Source of the DNA: UBA1801 sp035353395
GTDB taxonomy: Bacteria; Acidobacteriota; Holophagae; Holophagales; Holophagaceae
Length of the DNA: 20,760 bases
Reading direction: 5' to 3'
NCBI GenBank assembly: GCA_035353395.1
Contig: DAOPZL010000049.1
Location: 1 to 20,760, forward strand
Part shown: piece after piece, positions 14,896 to 20,760 of the stretch
Position numbering within the stretch: the first letter of the stretch is position 1
Layout of the letters: every line of letters starts with the position of its first letter
Notes under the pieces: model-generated
Told to the model about the DNA's origin: nothing
The model's input: only the letters and a program-made list of their open reading frames with translations
Databases searched by the model: none
Program-made: the position numbers and the translations under genes

Positions 14896-15663
14896 ATGAA
14901 GATCGGGATTTTCGACTCAGGGGTCGGCGGGCTGTCCGTATTGCACGAGGCCAGGAAGATCCTGCCCGGCGCGCGCTATCTCTACTACGCGGATACGGCC
15001 CACGTGCCCTACGGCATCAAGCCCAAGGCGGAGATCCGGGAGTACATCTTCGAGGCCGTCCGGTTCCTGCAGGACCAGGGTTGCGATGTCGTCGTCCTGG
15101 CCTGCAACACCGCCACCAGCGTGGCCGTCGACGACCTGCGCGCGACCTTCGGCCTGCCCATCGTCGGCATGGAGCCCGCAGTGAAGCCCGCGGTCCTGGC
15201 CGGCGACCACAGGCGGGTGCTGGTGTTCGCCACGGAGACGACCCTCAGGGAGTCCAAGTTCCACGACCTGGTGGCCAAGGTGGACAACGAGGGCCTCGTG
15301 GACTACCTGTCCCTCCAGGAGCTCGTCCTCCTGTCCGAGCGGTTCGAGTTCGGCGAGGACCGGGTGATGCCCTATCTGCGCGCCCGCCTCGCCCAGGTGG
15401 ACGCGACCGCCTACGGCCACGTGGTCCTGGGCTGCACCCATTTCATCTATTTCAGGCCCCAGATCCGGCGCCTCTTCCCCGAGGGCACGGTCATCCTGGA
15501 CGGCAACGCGGGGACCGTCCAGCACCTGAAGCGCCGGGTGGCGGGACTCCGGCCTGAACCCCGGGGCGCGGGGGGCGTGCAGTTCTTCCGCTCGGGGACG
15601 GCCGCGCCCGCGCCGGAGTTCGAGCGCTACCTCGAGGTGCTGGACCGGCAGGACGGGGATTGA
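14896..15663 (+). CDS. murI: Glutamate racemase
   Basis: A 255-residue cofactor-independent racemase that makes D-glutamate for peptidoglycan. It begins IGIFDSGVGGLSVL (Asp7 and Ser8 of the substrate loop), has YYADTAHVPYG (30-40), the first catalytic Cys70 in LACNTATS, and the second, Cys180, in VLGCTHFIYF with His182. The usual text at the latter is LGCTHYPLL, so the FIYF form is a mild variant. The ATG at 14896 is preferred because the protein begins directly with the conserved strand and GGTGGGA precedes it. An in-frame upstream start at 14833 would add residues encoded inside the acyltransferase gene. Confidence 0.95.
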   Translation: MKIGIFDSGVGGLSVLHEARKILPGARYLYYADTAHVPYGIKPKAEIREYIFEAVRFLQDQGCDVVVLACNTATSVAVDDLRATFGLPIVGMEPAVKPAVLAGDHRRVLVFATETTLRESKFHDLVAKVDNEGLVDYLSLQELVLLSERFEFGEDRVMPYLRARLAQVDATAYGHVVLGCTHFIYFRPQIRRLFPEGTVILDGNAGTVQHLKRRVAGLRPEPRGAGGVQFFRSGTAAPAPEFERYLEVLDRQDGD

Positions 15664-15687
15664 CCAGCGGCCTCCCCCGGCTTGAAT

Positions 15688-15693
15688 TATCAT
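15688..15693 (+). promoter_or_regulatory. Candidate -10 element of scpA (TATCAT)
   Basis: TATCAT at 15688-15693 is followed by seven bases (GGAAGGG) and then the ATG at 15701. If it is used as a -10 box, the transcript would begin at or next to that ATG and be leaderless. This hexamer overlaps the upstream in-frame ATG at 15692. Confidence 0.35.
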
Positions 15694-16495
15694 GGAAGGG
15701 ATGCCAGACCTCCCCCCGATTGAATCCGCGAGCTCCCTGCCGGCCGATGGGCCCCGGGTCTTCGATCCCCCCAAGGGCTTCGAGACCAGGTTCAAGGACC
15801 TGTCCGTCCATCTGGCCTCCTTCGAGGGCCCCCTGGACCTGCTGCTCTACCTGATCCGGGAACAGAAGCTGGACATCACGAATCTGCCGATGGCGGAGGT
15901 GACGAAGCAGTACATGGACTCGCTGCTCCTGATGGAGGAGCTGAACCTGGAGATCGCCGCGGAGTTCGTGGCCATGGCCGCCCAGCTCCTGCAGATCAAG
16001 TCGCGGCTCCTGCTGCCCCGGCCTCCCGTCGAGAACGAGGAGGAGGATCCGCGCGAAGAGCTGGTGCAGCGGCTCCTGGACTACCAGGCCGTCAAGGAGG
16101 CCTCCAGGGAGCTCACGGCCAGGGAGAGCGAATGGCAGGGCGTCGTCTACGCCCGGGGCCTGGATATCCAGGAACACGCCCGCGTGGAGGACGAACCCAT
16201 CAAGGCGGGCCTCGTCGACCTCCTGGGCGCCTATCGCGAGGCCCTGAAGCGCCTTCTCCCCCCTCTCCCCGTGCAGGTGCGCACCGCGCCCAAGACCCTG
16301 GAACAGCGGATCGCGGAGGTGCTGGGGAACCTCCAGGACGAGCGCTGGGTGGCCTTCACCAGCCTCCTGGGAGGCGTCCGCACCCGCGAGGACCTGGTGC
16401 TCACCTTCCTGGCCCTGCTGGAACTGGTCCGCCTGGGCCGCATCCACCTGGTCCAGACCGACACCTTCGGCGAGATCCGGGTCCAGGCGGCCTAG
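15692..16495 (+). CDS. scpA: Segregation and condensation protein A
   Basis: A kleisin of 267 residues (264 if the ATG at 15701 is used). ScpA bridges SMC heads and, with ScpB, forms the SMC-ScpAB condensin that organises the chromosome. Its N-terminal domain shows the family text LASFEGPLDLLLYLIREQ, then KLDITNLPMAEVTKQYM and IAAEFVAMAAQLLQIKSRLLLP. Acidic residues follow (ENEEEDPREELVQRLLDYQAVKEAS). The C-terminal winged helix is near TREDLVLTFLALLELVRLGRIHLVQ. No scpB is next to it, which is unusual, and the genome presumably has it elsewhere. The choice between the two ATGs is open: GGAAGGG is too close to serve 15701, and nothing good precedes 15692. Confidence 0.93.
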   Translation: MEGMPDLPPIESASSLPADGPRVFDPPKGFETRFKDLSVHLASFEGPLDLLLYLIREQKLDITNLPMAEVTKQYMDSLLLMEELNLEIAAEFVAMAAQLLQIKSRLLLPRPPVENEEEDPREELVQRLLDYQAVKEASRELTARESEWQGVVYARGLDIQEHARVEDEPIKAGLVDLLGAYREALKRLLPPLPVQVRTAPKTLEQRIAEVLGNLQDERWVAFTSLLGGVRTREDLVLTFLALLELVRLGRIHLVQTDTFGEIRVQAA

Positions 16496-16498
16496 GAC

Positions 16499-16966
16499 AT
16501 GAACGAGCCCGGACCTGACCCATCCAGGACCTTCCGCCGAGCCTTCCTGGGTGCCTATGGCCTGGGGCTGCTCCTGTGCGTGGCCTGGCCCCTGGTCCTC
16601 GAAGGGCTGCTGGGAGCGCTCCTGAAGCCCGGCGTCCTGGGGGCTCCCGGCCTGGCGGAGGACCTCGGCTACACCTTCACCGGCCTGGTGATCCTGGGGG
16701 CCCTGTTCGTCCGGGGGCGCTCCAGGCGGGTCCTGGCGGGCTTCGCCGCCCTGGACGCGCCCCGGCGGCCCTGGGCGATGGCCCAGGAGATCCTGCTCTA
16801 TTCGGCGGTCTGCGCCTCGAGTTCCCTGTTCGGCCTCGTCTATCACGGGCTCGGGGGGCCCCGGGCGGATCGGTATGCCCGCACCTTCATCGCCCTGGCG
16901 GCGCTGATGTTCCTGGTGTTCGTGCCCCGCTTCTCCGCCTGGAGGCGGGCCTCGGGAAAGCCGTGA
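16499..16966 (+). CDS. Small integral membrane protein of unknown function
   Basis: A 155-residue protein that I do not recognise. It has about four hydrophobic segments: residues 16-42 (AYGLGLLLCVAWPLVLEGLL), 57-70 (YTFTGLVILGALFV), 98-115 (ILLYSAVCASSSLFGLVY) and 130-145 (FIALAALMFLVFVP). Arg-rich loops separate them (RGRSRRVL, RFSAWRRASGKP), so the C-terminus is likely cytoplasmic. The ATG follows the scpA stop after three bases, so it is probably co-transcribed with scpA. No catalytic or cofactor motif is seen. Confidence 0.65.
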   Translation: MNEPGPDPSRTFRRAFLGAYGLGLLLCVAWPLVLEGLLGALLKPGVLGAPGLAEDLGYTFTGLVILGALFVRGRSRRVLAGFAALDAPRRPWAMAQEILLYSAVCASSSLFGLVYHGLGGPRADRYARTFIALAALMFLVFVPRFSAWRRASGKP

Positions 16967-17077
16967 GCGCCTCCGGCATCTCCCGCCGGAAGTCACCTCC
17001 GTGCGAGGAACGTCCGATCCAGGGAGGAGGAGTCCTCCGGCGAGCCGCGCACTCATGAAGAACCCACTCCCTCCCCC

Positions 17078-17177
17078 NNNNNNNNNNNNNNNNNNNNNNN
17101 NNNNNNNNNNNNNNNNNNNNNNNNNNNNNNNNNNNNNNNNNNNNNNNNNNNNNNNNNNNNNNNNNNNNNNNNNNNNN
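17078..17177. other. Assembly gap (100 N)
   Basis: Exactly 100 N, a common placeholder for a gap of unknown length. It follows a C-rich run (CTCCCTCCCCC). The true distance and frame across it are not known, so the 5' end of the following Sel1-repeat gene is missing. Confidence 0.98.
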
Positions 17178-17351
17178 CTGGACCGGGCCGCCAGGGGCGA
17201 CGCCCAGGCCATGCACATGATCGCGCTCATGTACTGGAACGGGCTGAACGTGAAGCAGGACCGGGTGAAGGGGCTCGCGTGGTACCGGAAGTCGGCGGAG
17301 GCCGGGGACAAGGCCGCCCGGAAGGAACTCAGGGTCATCGAGGGCCGGTAG
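17178..17351 (+). CDS. Sel1-like repeat protein, C-terminal fragment (5' end lost in gap)
   Basis: 58 codons are visible after the gap. They carry one complete Sel1/TPR-like repeat: GDAQAMHMIALMYWNGLNVKQD, then KGLAWYRKSAEAGDKAARKEL, which keeps the G-AM-LG-MY-G and A--WYRKAAE-GD spacing. Sel1 repeats form helical solenoids for protein-protein contacts, often in secreted or envelope proteins. A possible start before the gap is the ATG at 17055 (MKNPLPP), but the frame through unknown bases cannot be proven. The last 17 bp overlap the end of the convergent uvrC gene. Confidence 0.7.
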   Translation: MDRAARGDAQAMHMIALMYWNGLNVKQDRVKGLAWYRKSAEAGDKAARKELRVIEGR

Positions 17352-19164
17352 CCTCGCCGGCCGACCGCCAGGCGAGGATCTTCCGGGCCGTGGCCGCGCC
17401 CGCCTTCTCGACCAGCTCGGCTTCCGGGACCTCCCGCAGGGCGCTCACGCTGCCGAAGGCCTGGAGCAGCTTCCGGGCCGTGACCTGGCCGATCCCCGGG
17501 ATTCCTGTCAACTCGGTCTGGAGGGTCCGCTTGGCTCTCAGCGACCGGTGGTAGGTGATGGCGAACCGGTGGGCTTCGTCCCGGATCCGCTGGAGGAGCT
17601 GGAGCACGGGGCTGTTGCGGGGGATCCGCAGGGGATCGTCCACGCCCGGCCGGAACACCAGTTCCTCCTTCTTGGCCAGGGCGGCTCGTTCCTGCTGCTC
17701 CAGCCCCAGGGAGGCCAGGGCCGACTCGGCCGCGTGGAGCTGCCCCACCCCGCCGTCGATGAGCAGGAGGCCCGGCAGTTCCCTGCCCTCGTCGCGCAGC
17801 CGCCTGAAGCGGCGCCCCACGGCCTCGGCCATGTTGGCGAAGTCGTCGTTCTGGTCGTTGGTCATCTTGAAGCGCCGGTAGGCCTGCTTGTCGGGGACCC
17901 CGTCCGAGAAGACCACGCACGAAGCCACCACTTCCCGGCCCTGGCCGTGGCTGATGTCGAAGCACTCGATGCGCCGGGGGAGGTGCGCCAGGCCCAGGAA
18001 GGCCTGCAGTCCCTCCAGGACCGCCTGGTTGAGGCGGGCCGGCTCGAACTTGCGCTCCAGCGCCAGCCGCGCGTTCTCCTGGGCCATGGCCAGGAGTTCC
18101 ACCTTCTCGCCCCGCTGGGGCACGTGGATGACGGGCCTGCTGCCCCGCATGCCGCCCAGCCACTCCCGGAGGACTTCCACCTCCTCGGGCTCCTGCTCCA
18201 CGAGGATCCGGACGGGCACCGCCTCCTCGGCGTAGACGCGCTGGAGCACCTCCGCCAGGACGGTGCCGTCGAAGACCTCGACCTCCTCCAGCACGTACTC
18301 GTGGCGGCCCACCATGCGCCCCCCCCGCATGACGAGGCGGTGGACGCAGGCCCGGCCGTCCAGCAGGGCGCTCCCGTACAGGTCCATGTCCTCCAGATCG
18401 ACGGTCGCGGCCTTCTGCTTCGTGAACCAGGCGTCCACCTCCTGCAGGGTGTCCCGGAACTGAGCGGCCCGTTCGAAGGCGCTGTGCTCCGAGGCCTGCC
18501 ACATGGCCGTCTCGAGGCGGGATTTCAGCTCGTCGCGCTTCCCCTCCAGGAAGAGCCGGGCGCCCTTGGCCTGTTCCCGGTAGGCGGCCTGGTCCACGGC
18601 GGCGATGCAGGGCGCCGTGCAGCGGTGGAGCTGGTACTTCATGCAGGCCCGGCCCCGCCTGCCGTCGATGTCGACGTCGCAGTCCCGGAGCTGGAAGAAG
18701 CGGTAGACCAGCTCCGCGGTGCGGTAGGCCGTGGAGGCTGGGAAGAAGGGCCCGAAATGAAGGGAGCCGTCCTTCCGGACCTTGCGGGTGACGAAGACCT
18801 GGGGGAACGGATTCTTCCACGTCAGTTTCACGTAGGGATAGTTCTTGTCGTCCTTGAGCAGGATATTGAAAGGAGGGAAGTGTTCCTTGATGAGGTTGTT
18901 CTCCAGGACCAGGGCTTCCAGCTCCGTCTCGCAGACGATGAACTCCAGGTCCCAGATGCGCGCCACCAGCCGGCGGGTCTTGGCGTCCAGGTGCTTGTTC
19001 TGGAAGTAGCTCTTGACCCGGTTGCGCAGGACCTTGGCCTTCCCGACGTAGAGGAGGTTCCCTTCCTGGTCCCGGTACAGGTAGACGCCGGGCCGGGTGG
19101 GCAGGTCCGCCAGCTTCCGCCTCAGGGCGGGGCTGCGGTCGAGGTTGGAACGCCGGGAGGCCAT
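17335..19164 (-). CDS. uvrC: Excinuclease ABC subunit C
   Basis: A 609-residue nuclease of nucleotide excision repair that makes both incisions around the lesion handed over by UvrAB. Domains in order: GIY-YIG nuclease (about 24-100; RPGVYLYRDQEGNLLYVGKA, KVLRNRVKSYF), a four-Cys region (Cys162, 174, 182, 186, with the same 12-8-4 spacing as the iron-sulfur ligands reported for E. coli UvrC), the UVR motif for UvrB binding (about 211-246), and the RNase H-like second nuclease (ECFDISHGQGREVVASCVVF from 400, LLLIDGGVGQLHAA at 466-479). Tandem helix-hairpin-helix motifs follow at the C-terminus (LTGIPGIGQVTARKLLQAFG). It is complete. The ATG has TAGACT six bases upstream and no ribosome binding site. 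Its 3' end overlaps the Sel1 gene. Confidence 0.97.
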   Translation of the reverse strand: MASRRSNLDRSPALRRKLADLPTRPGVYLYRDQEGNLLYVGKAKVLRNRVKSYFQNKHLDAKTRRLVARIWDLEFIVCETELEALVLENNLIKEHFPPFNILLKDDKNYPYVKLTWKNPFPQVFVTRKVRKDGSLHFGPFFPASTAYRTAELVYRFFQLRDCDVDIDGRRGRACMKYQLHRCTAPCIAAVDQAAYREQAKGARLFLEGKRDELKSRLETAMWQASEHSAFERAAQFRDTLQEVDAWFTKQKAATVDLEDMDLYGSALLDGRACVHRLVMRGGRMVGRHEYVLEEVEVFDGTVLAEVLQRVYAEEAVPVRILVEQEPEEVEVLREWLGGMRGSRPVIHVPQRGEKVELLAMAQENARLALERKFEPARLNQAVLEGLQAFLGLAHLPRRIECFDISHGQGREVVASCVVFSDGVPDKQAYRRFKMTNDQNDDFANMAEAVGRRFRRLRDEGRELPGLLLIDGGVGQLHAAESALASLGLEQQERAALAKKEELVFRPGVDDPLRIPRNSPVLQLLQRIRDEAHRFAITYHRSLRAKRTLQTELTGIPGIGQVTARKLLQAFGSVSALREVPEAELVEKAGAATARKILAWRSAGEATGPR

Positions 19165-19170
19165 CGGACC

Positions 19171-19176
19171 AGTCTA
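19171..19176 (-). promoter_or_regulatory. Candidate -10 element of uvrC (TAGACT, leaderless geometry)
   Basis: On the minus strand TAGACT is separated from the uvrC ATG by six bases (GGTCCG), the same geometry as the TATCCT of pcm. No Shine-Dalgarno sequence lies in between. Confidence 0.35.
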
Positions 19177-19222
19177 TGCCGAAATCGCCTCCGCTCCCGC
19201 CGCACGGGCCGCCCTTCCCAGG

Positions 19223-19228
19223 TATCCT
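19223..19228 (+). promoter_or_regulatory. Candidate -10 element of the PAS-GAF gene (TATCCT)
   Basis: TATCCT in the uvrC/PAS-GAF divergent gap. The predicted start near 19235 would give a leader of about 85 nt that contains the hairpin at 19247-19286. No good -35 is visible. Confidence 0.35.
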
Positions 19229-19246
19229 TGTCTGGTTCAAGTCTTG

Positions 19247-19286
19247 CCGGCGGACGGGACCTCCTCGGCCCCCCACGGTCCGCCGG
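19247..19286 (+). other. Stem-loop in the leader of the PAS-GAF gene
   Basis: A perfect 9-bp inverted repeat, CCGGCGGAC (19247-19255) and GTCCGCCGG (19278-19286), with a 22-base loop. The right arm is part of a smaller palindrome GTCCG-C-CGGAC (19278-19288). It lies 33 bp before the start codon and could affect translation or bind a regulator. Confidence 0.45.
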
Positions 19287-19319
19287 ACAGTCCAGGCAGC
19301 TTGAGGTCGGGATCGAGCC

Positions 19320-20546
19320 ATGACGAAAACGGGACAGAGACATCGGGACACGCCTCCCGCCAGCCACGAGCCCCTTCCCCAGCAACCCGCCGGCAGCTGC
19401 CTCTCGGGACTGGACTACTTCCACCTGGCCCAGAGGATCTCCGACGAGAACGTCTGGCACTGGGACCTGGCCCGCGGAGCCCTGCACTGGTCTCCCCGCA
19501 TCGCCGCACTGCTCGGGATCGACAAGGCCATCTGCGTGCTGTCGGGAGATCCCTTCCAGACCTTCGCCCATCCCGAGGACCTGCCCCGCGCCACGGCCAC
19601 CCTCCAGGCGCACCTCAAGAAAGGCACGCCCTACCGCGTGGAGGAACGGCTGATGACCAAGGCCGGGACCTACACGTGGTTCCTGGTCCGCGGCAAGGCG
19701 GTCAGGGACAAGGAGGGCCGCCCCCTCCACATGACCGGCTACGTCACGGACATCAACCGGCTCAAGCAGGAGGCCCTGGATCGCGAGAAGGAACTGGTCG
19801 AGACCCGGGACCTGGCCAAGGAGATGGCCGTCATCAACGAGCTGAGCCGGGCCCTGACGAGCCGCCTGGCGGTCGAGGAGGTCGTCCAGGAGACCTACCG
19901 CCAGGCCTCGCGGCTCGTCGACACGCGCAACTTCGCCATGTCCCTCTACAACCCGGCGAAGGGCGAGCACGAGTTCGTCCTGAACATCACGGAATCCGAG
20001 CTGGACAAGGAGGCGCTCACCCGCCTGCCCGCGAACCTGGGCATCTCGGGCTACATCATCCACAACCGGACGCCCGTGCTGATCAAGGAGAACGCGATCC
20101 AGTGGATGGCGAGGCTGGGAGTCCAGCCCGTCGGGGATCCTGCCGCCCTGTCGTGGCTCGGGGTTCCTCTTCTCCTCGGAAACCAGGTCCTCGGCGTGAT
20201 CATCGTCCAGAACCACCACAAGGAACGGGTCTACGACGAGCACGACCGGGACCTGCTGATGACCATCGCGAGCTCCGCGGCGGTGGCCCTGCAGAACGCG
20301 CGCCTGTTCTCGGAAAAGCGCGCGTCCGAGCTCGAGGCCGCGGAACGTTCGGAACGGATCAAGGCCCTGCTCGCGCCGGTCCTGCATTCCCTCAAGACGA
20401 TCGAGCGCATCTCCGGCCATGCGGGTCCACCCCAGGGCGGCGATCCAGCGCTCCAGGAGATCTCCCGGCACATCTCCGGCATCCAGCGGGATCTGGCCGG
20501 CATCATTTCGTTGGTCGACGCGCCGCCGGCAATGATGCGCGGATGA
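19320..20546 (+). CDS. PAS-GAF sensor protein without a recognisable output domain
   Basis: A 408-residue soluble protein. Residues 35-147 form a PAS fold of the PAS_3 type: ENVWHWDLARGALHWSPRIAALLG, then FAHPEDLPRATATLQAHLKKG (split here at HPEDLPRA), YRVEERLMTKAGTYTWFLVRG and MTGYVTDI. A helical linker (147-175) leads to a GAF domain (about 178-330; NELSRALTSRLAVEEVVQETY, LGISGYIIHNRTPVLI, ALSWLGVPLLLGNQVLGVIIVQ, LLMTIASSAAVALQNARLF). The last 75 residues are helical. No HisKA, HATPase, GGDEF, EAL or HTH domain is seen. It may act on a partner through its C-terminal helices, which resemble a phosphotransfer or dimer helix only loosely. The start lacks a strong ribosome binding site. It is monocistronic, divergent from uvrC, and followed by a hairpin. 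Confidence 0.82.
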   Translation: MTKTGQRHRDTPPASHEPLPQQPAGSCLSGLDYFHLAQRISDENVWHWDLARGALHWSPRIAALLGIDKAICVLSGDPFQTFAHPEDLPRATATLQAHLKKGTPYRVEERLMTKAGTYTWFLVRGKAVRDKEGRPLHMTGYVTDINRLKQEALDREKELVETRDLAKEMAVINELSRALTSRLAVEEVVQETYRQASRLVDTRNFAMSLYNPAKGEHEFVLNITESELDKEALTRLPANLGISGYIIHNRTPVLIKENAIQWMARLGVQPVGDPAALSWLGVPLLLGNQVLGVIIVQNHHKERVYDEHDRDLLMTIASSAAVALQNARLFSEKRASELEAAERSERIKALLAPVLHSLKTIERISGHAGPPQGGDPALQEISRHISGIQRDLAGIISLVDAPPAMMRG

Positions 20547-20549
20547 ACG

Positions 20550-20588
20550 GGAACCGGCGCCTTGCGGGCGCCGGTTCCAGTCTTCTCG
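20550..20588 (+). terminator. Hairpin terminator between the PAS-GAF gene and the right-edge gene
   Basis: A perfect 12-bp stem, GGAACCGGCGCC (20550-20561) and GGCGCCGGTTCC (20567-20578), with a 5-base loop. It starts three bases after the PAS-GAF stop and is followed by AGTCTTCT, a weak T-run. It lies between convergent genes, so it could act in both directions. Confidence 0.65.
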
Positions 20589-20600
20589 TGCCGATCCAGG

Positions 20601-20760
20601 CTAGGGGGCCGGGGGCGCTGCGGGCGCGGCAGGCGCGCCTGGCGCCGGAGCAGCCGGGGCCGGGGCGGAGAACTCGTTGCTGTTGCCCGAGTTCGACTCG
20701 TCCGCCGGGGCGGGCTGGTCCTTGGGGACGAAGGGCGTCACGAAGGGCTCGCGGCCGGCC
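20601..20760 (-). CDS. C-terminal end of an unidentified protein with Ala/Pro-rich tail (cut by window edge)
   Basis: On the minus strand a frame is open from the window edge to a TAG at 20603-20601, giving 52 complete codons. The visible protein reads REPFVTPFVPKDQPAPADES, then a Gly/Asn/Ser-containing stretch, then a tail made almost only of Ala, Pro and Gly. The codon choice is the GC-rich style of the neighbours, and a strong hairpin lies just beyond the stop, which supports a real gene. The tail looks like a flexible low-complexity end, as seen on some envelope or pilus-assembly proteins, but no family can be assigned from this fragment. Confidence 0.5.
   Translation of the reverse strand, partial: AGREPFVTPFVPKDQPAPADESNSGNSNEFSAPAPAAPAPGAPAAPAAPPAP

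Noticed and set aside
16972..16990. Inverted repeat TCCGGC/GCCGGA after the small membrane protein gene, considered as a terminator.
   Set aside because: Only six base pairs and no T-run. Such short GC repeats are expected by chance in this composition.
15491..19351. A very long minus-strand open frame (over 1200 codons) running through murI, scpA, the N gap and uvrC.
   Set aside because: It lies in other frames than the recognised genes, crosses the gap, and its translation is Gly/Pro/Arg-rich with no domain. Long spurious frames are normal in DNA this rich in G and C.
1..20760. Search by eye for CRISPR arrays, tRNA or rRNA genes, insertion sequences, integrases, toxin-antitoxin pairs and defence genes.
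   Set aside because: None seen. Repeats found are short regulatory-type elements, and all long frames with sensible composition match the genes listed.

Overview
This is a high-GC, gene-dense stretch of bacterial chromosome. About twenty genes can be read, with strong G/C bias at third codon positions. A run of 100 N (17078-17177) shows that it comes from a draft or scaffolded assembly. The gene styles (GC-rich codons, a non-canonical RsmH, an AGXT2-type aminotransferase beside a CoA-acylating semialdehyde dehydrogenase, Liv-type uptake genes, frequent hairpins) would suit a Gram-negative environmental bacterium, possibly Acidobacteriota of the Holophaga/Geothrix kind. That placement is an impression, not something the sequence proves. 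I see no rRNA, tRNA, CRISPR array, insertion sequence or phage gene.

Left part (1-4314): two adjacent SPFH/band-7 genes (the first cut by the window edge) run rightward and meet, with no gap at all, a leftward three-gene operon. That operon is a MocR-type (GntR-aminotransferase) regulator, methylglyoxal synthase (mgsA) and an RsmH-family 16S rRNA methyltransferase, joined by 4-bp stop/start overlaps.

Central part (4315-12517): a divergent intergenic region with repeated GTTC and TGTAC elements separates the MocR gene from a rightward catabolic pair: a (methyl)malonate-semialdehyde dehydrogenase and a class III aminotransferase. A strong hairpin terminator and an unusually AT-rich non-coding stretch of about 500 bp follow. 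Next comes a complete branched-chain-amino-acid-type ABC importer in the order substrate-binding protein, LivH, LivM, LivG, LivF, with a perfect stem-loop between the first two genes. The simplest reading is a region for uptake and breakdown of a beta- or branched amino acid. The aminotransferase would make malonate or methylmalonate semialdehyde from beta-alanine or 3-aminoisobutyrate, and the dehydrogenase would turn it into acetyl- or propionyl-CoA. The MocR protein is the likely local regulator.

Right part (12518-20760): housekeeping genes. They are pcm and dtd (convergent), an integral-membrane acyltransferase, murI, scpA, a small membrane protein, a Sel1-repeat fragment interrupted by the assembly gap, uvrC on the minus strand, and a divergent PAS-GAF sensor protein followed by a perfect 12-bp hairpin. 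The end of a minus-strand gene with an Ala/Pro-rich tail enters at the right edge. Several of these genes carry a TATCCT-like hexamer 6-7 bp or slightly further upstream of the start codon, which suggests leaderless or very short-leader transcripts.

I found no clearly new multi-gene system. The most interesting items are the MocR-mgsA-rsmH operon with its repeat-rich divergent control region, the AT-rich leader before the ABC importer, the non-canonical RsmH, and the recurring leaderless-promoter geometry.
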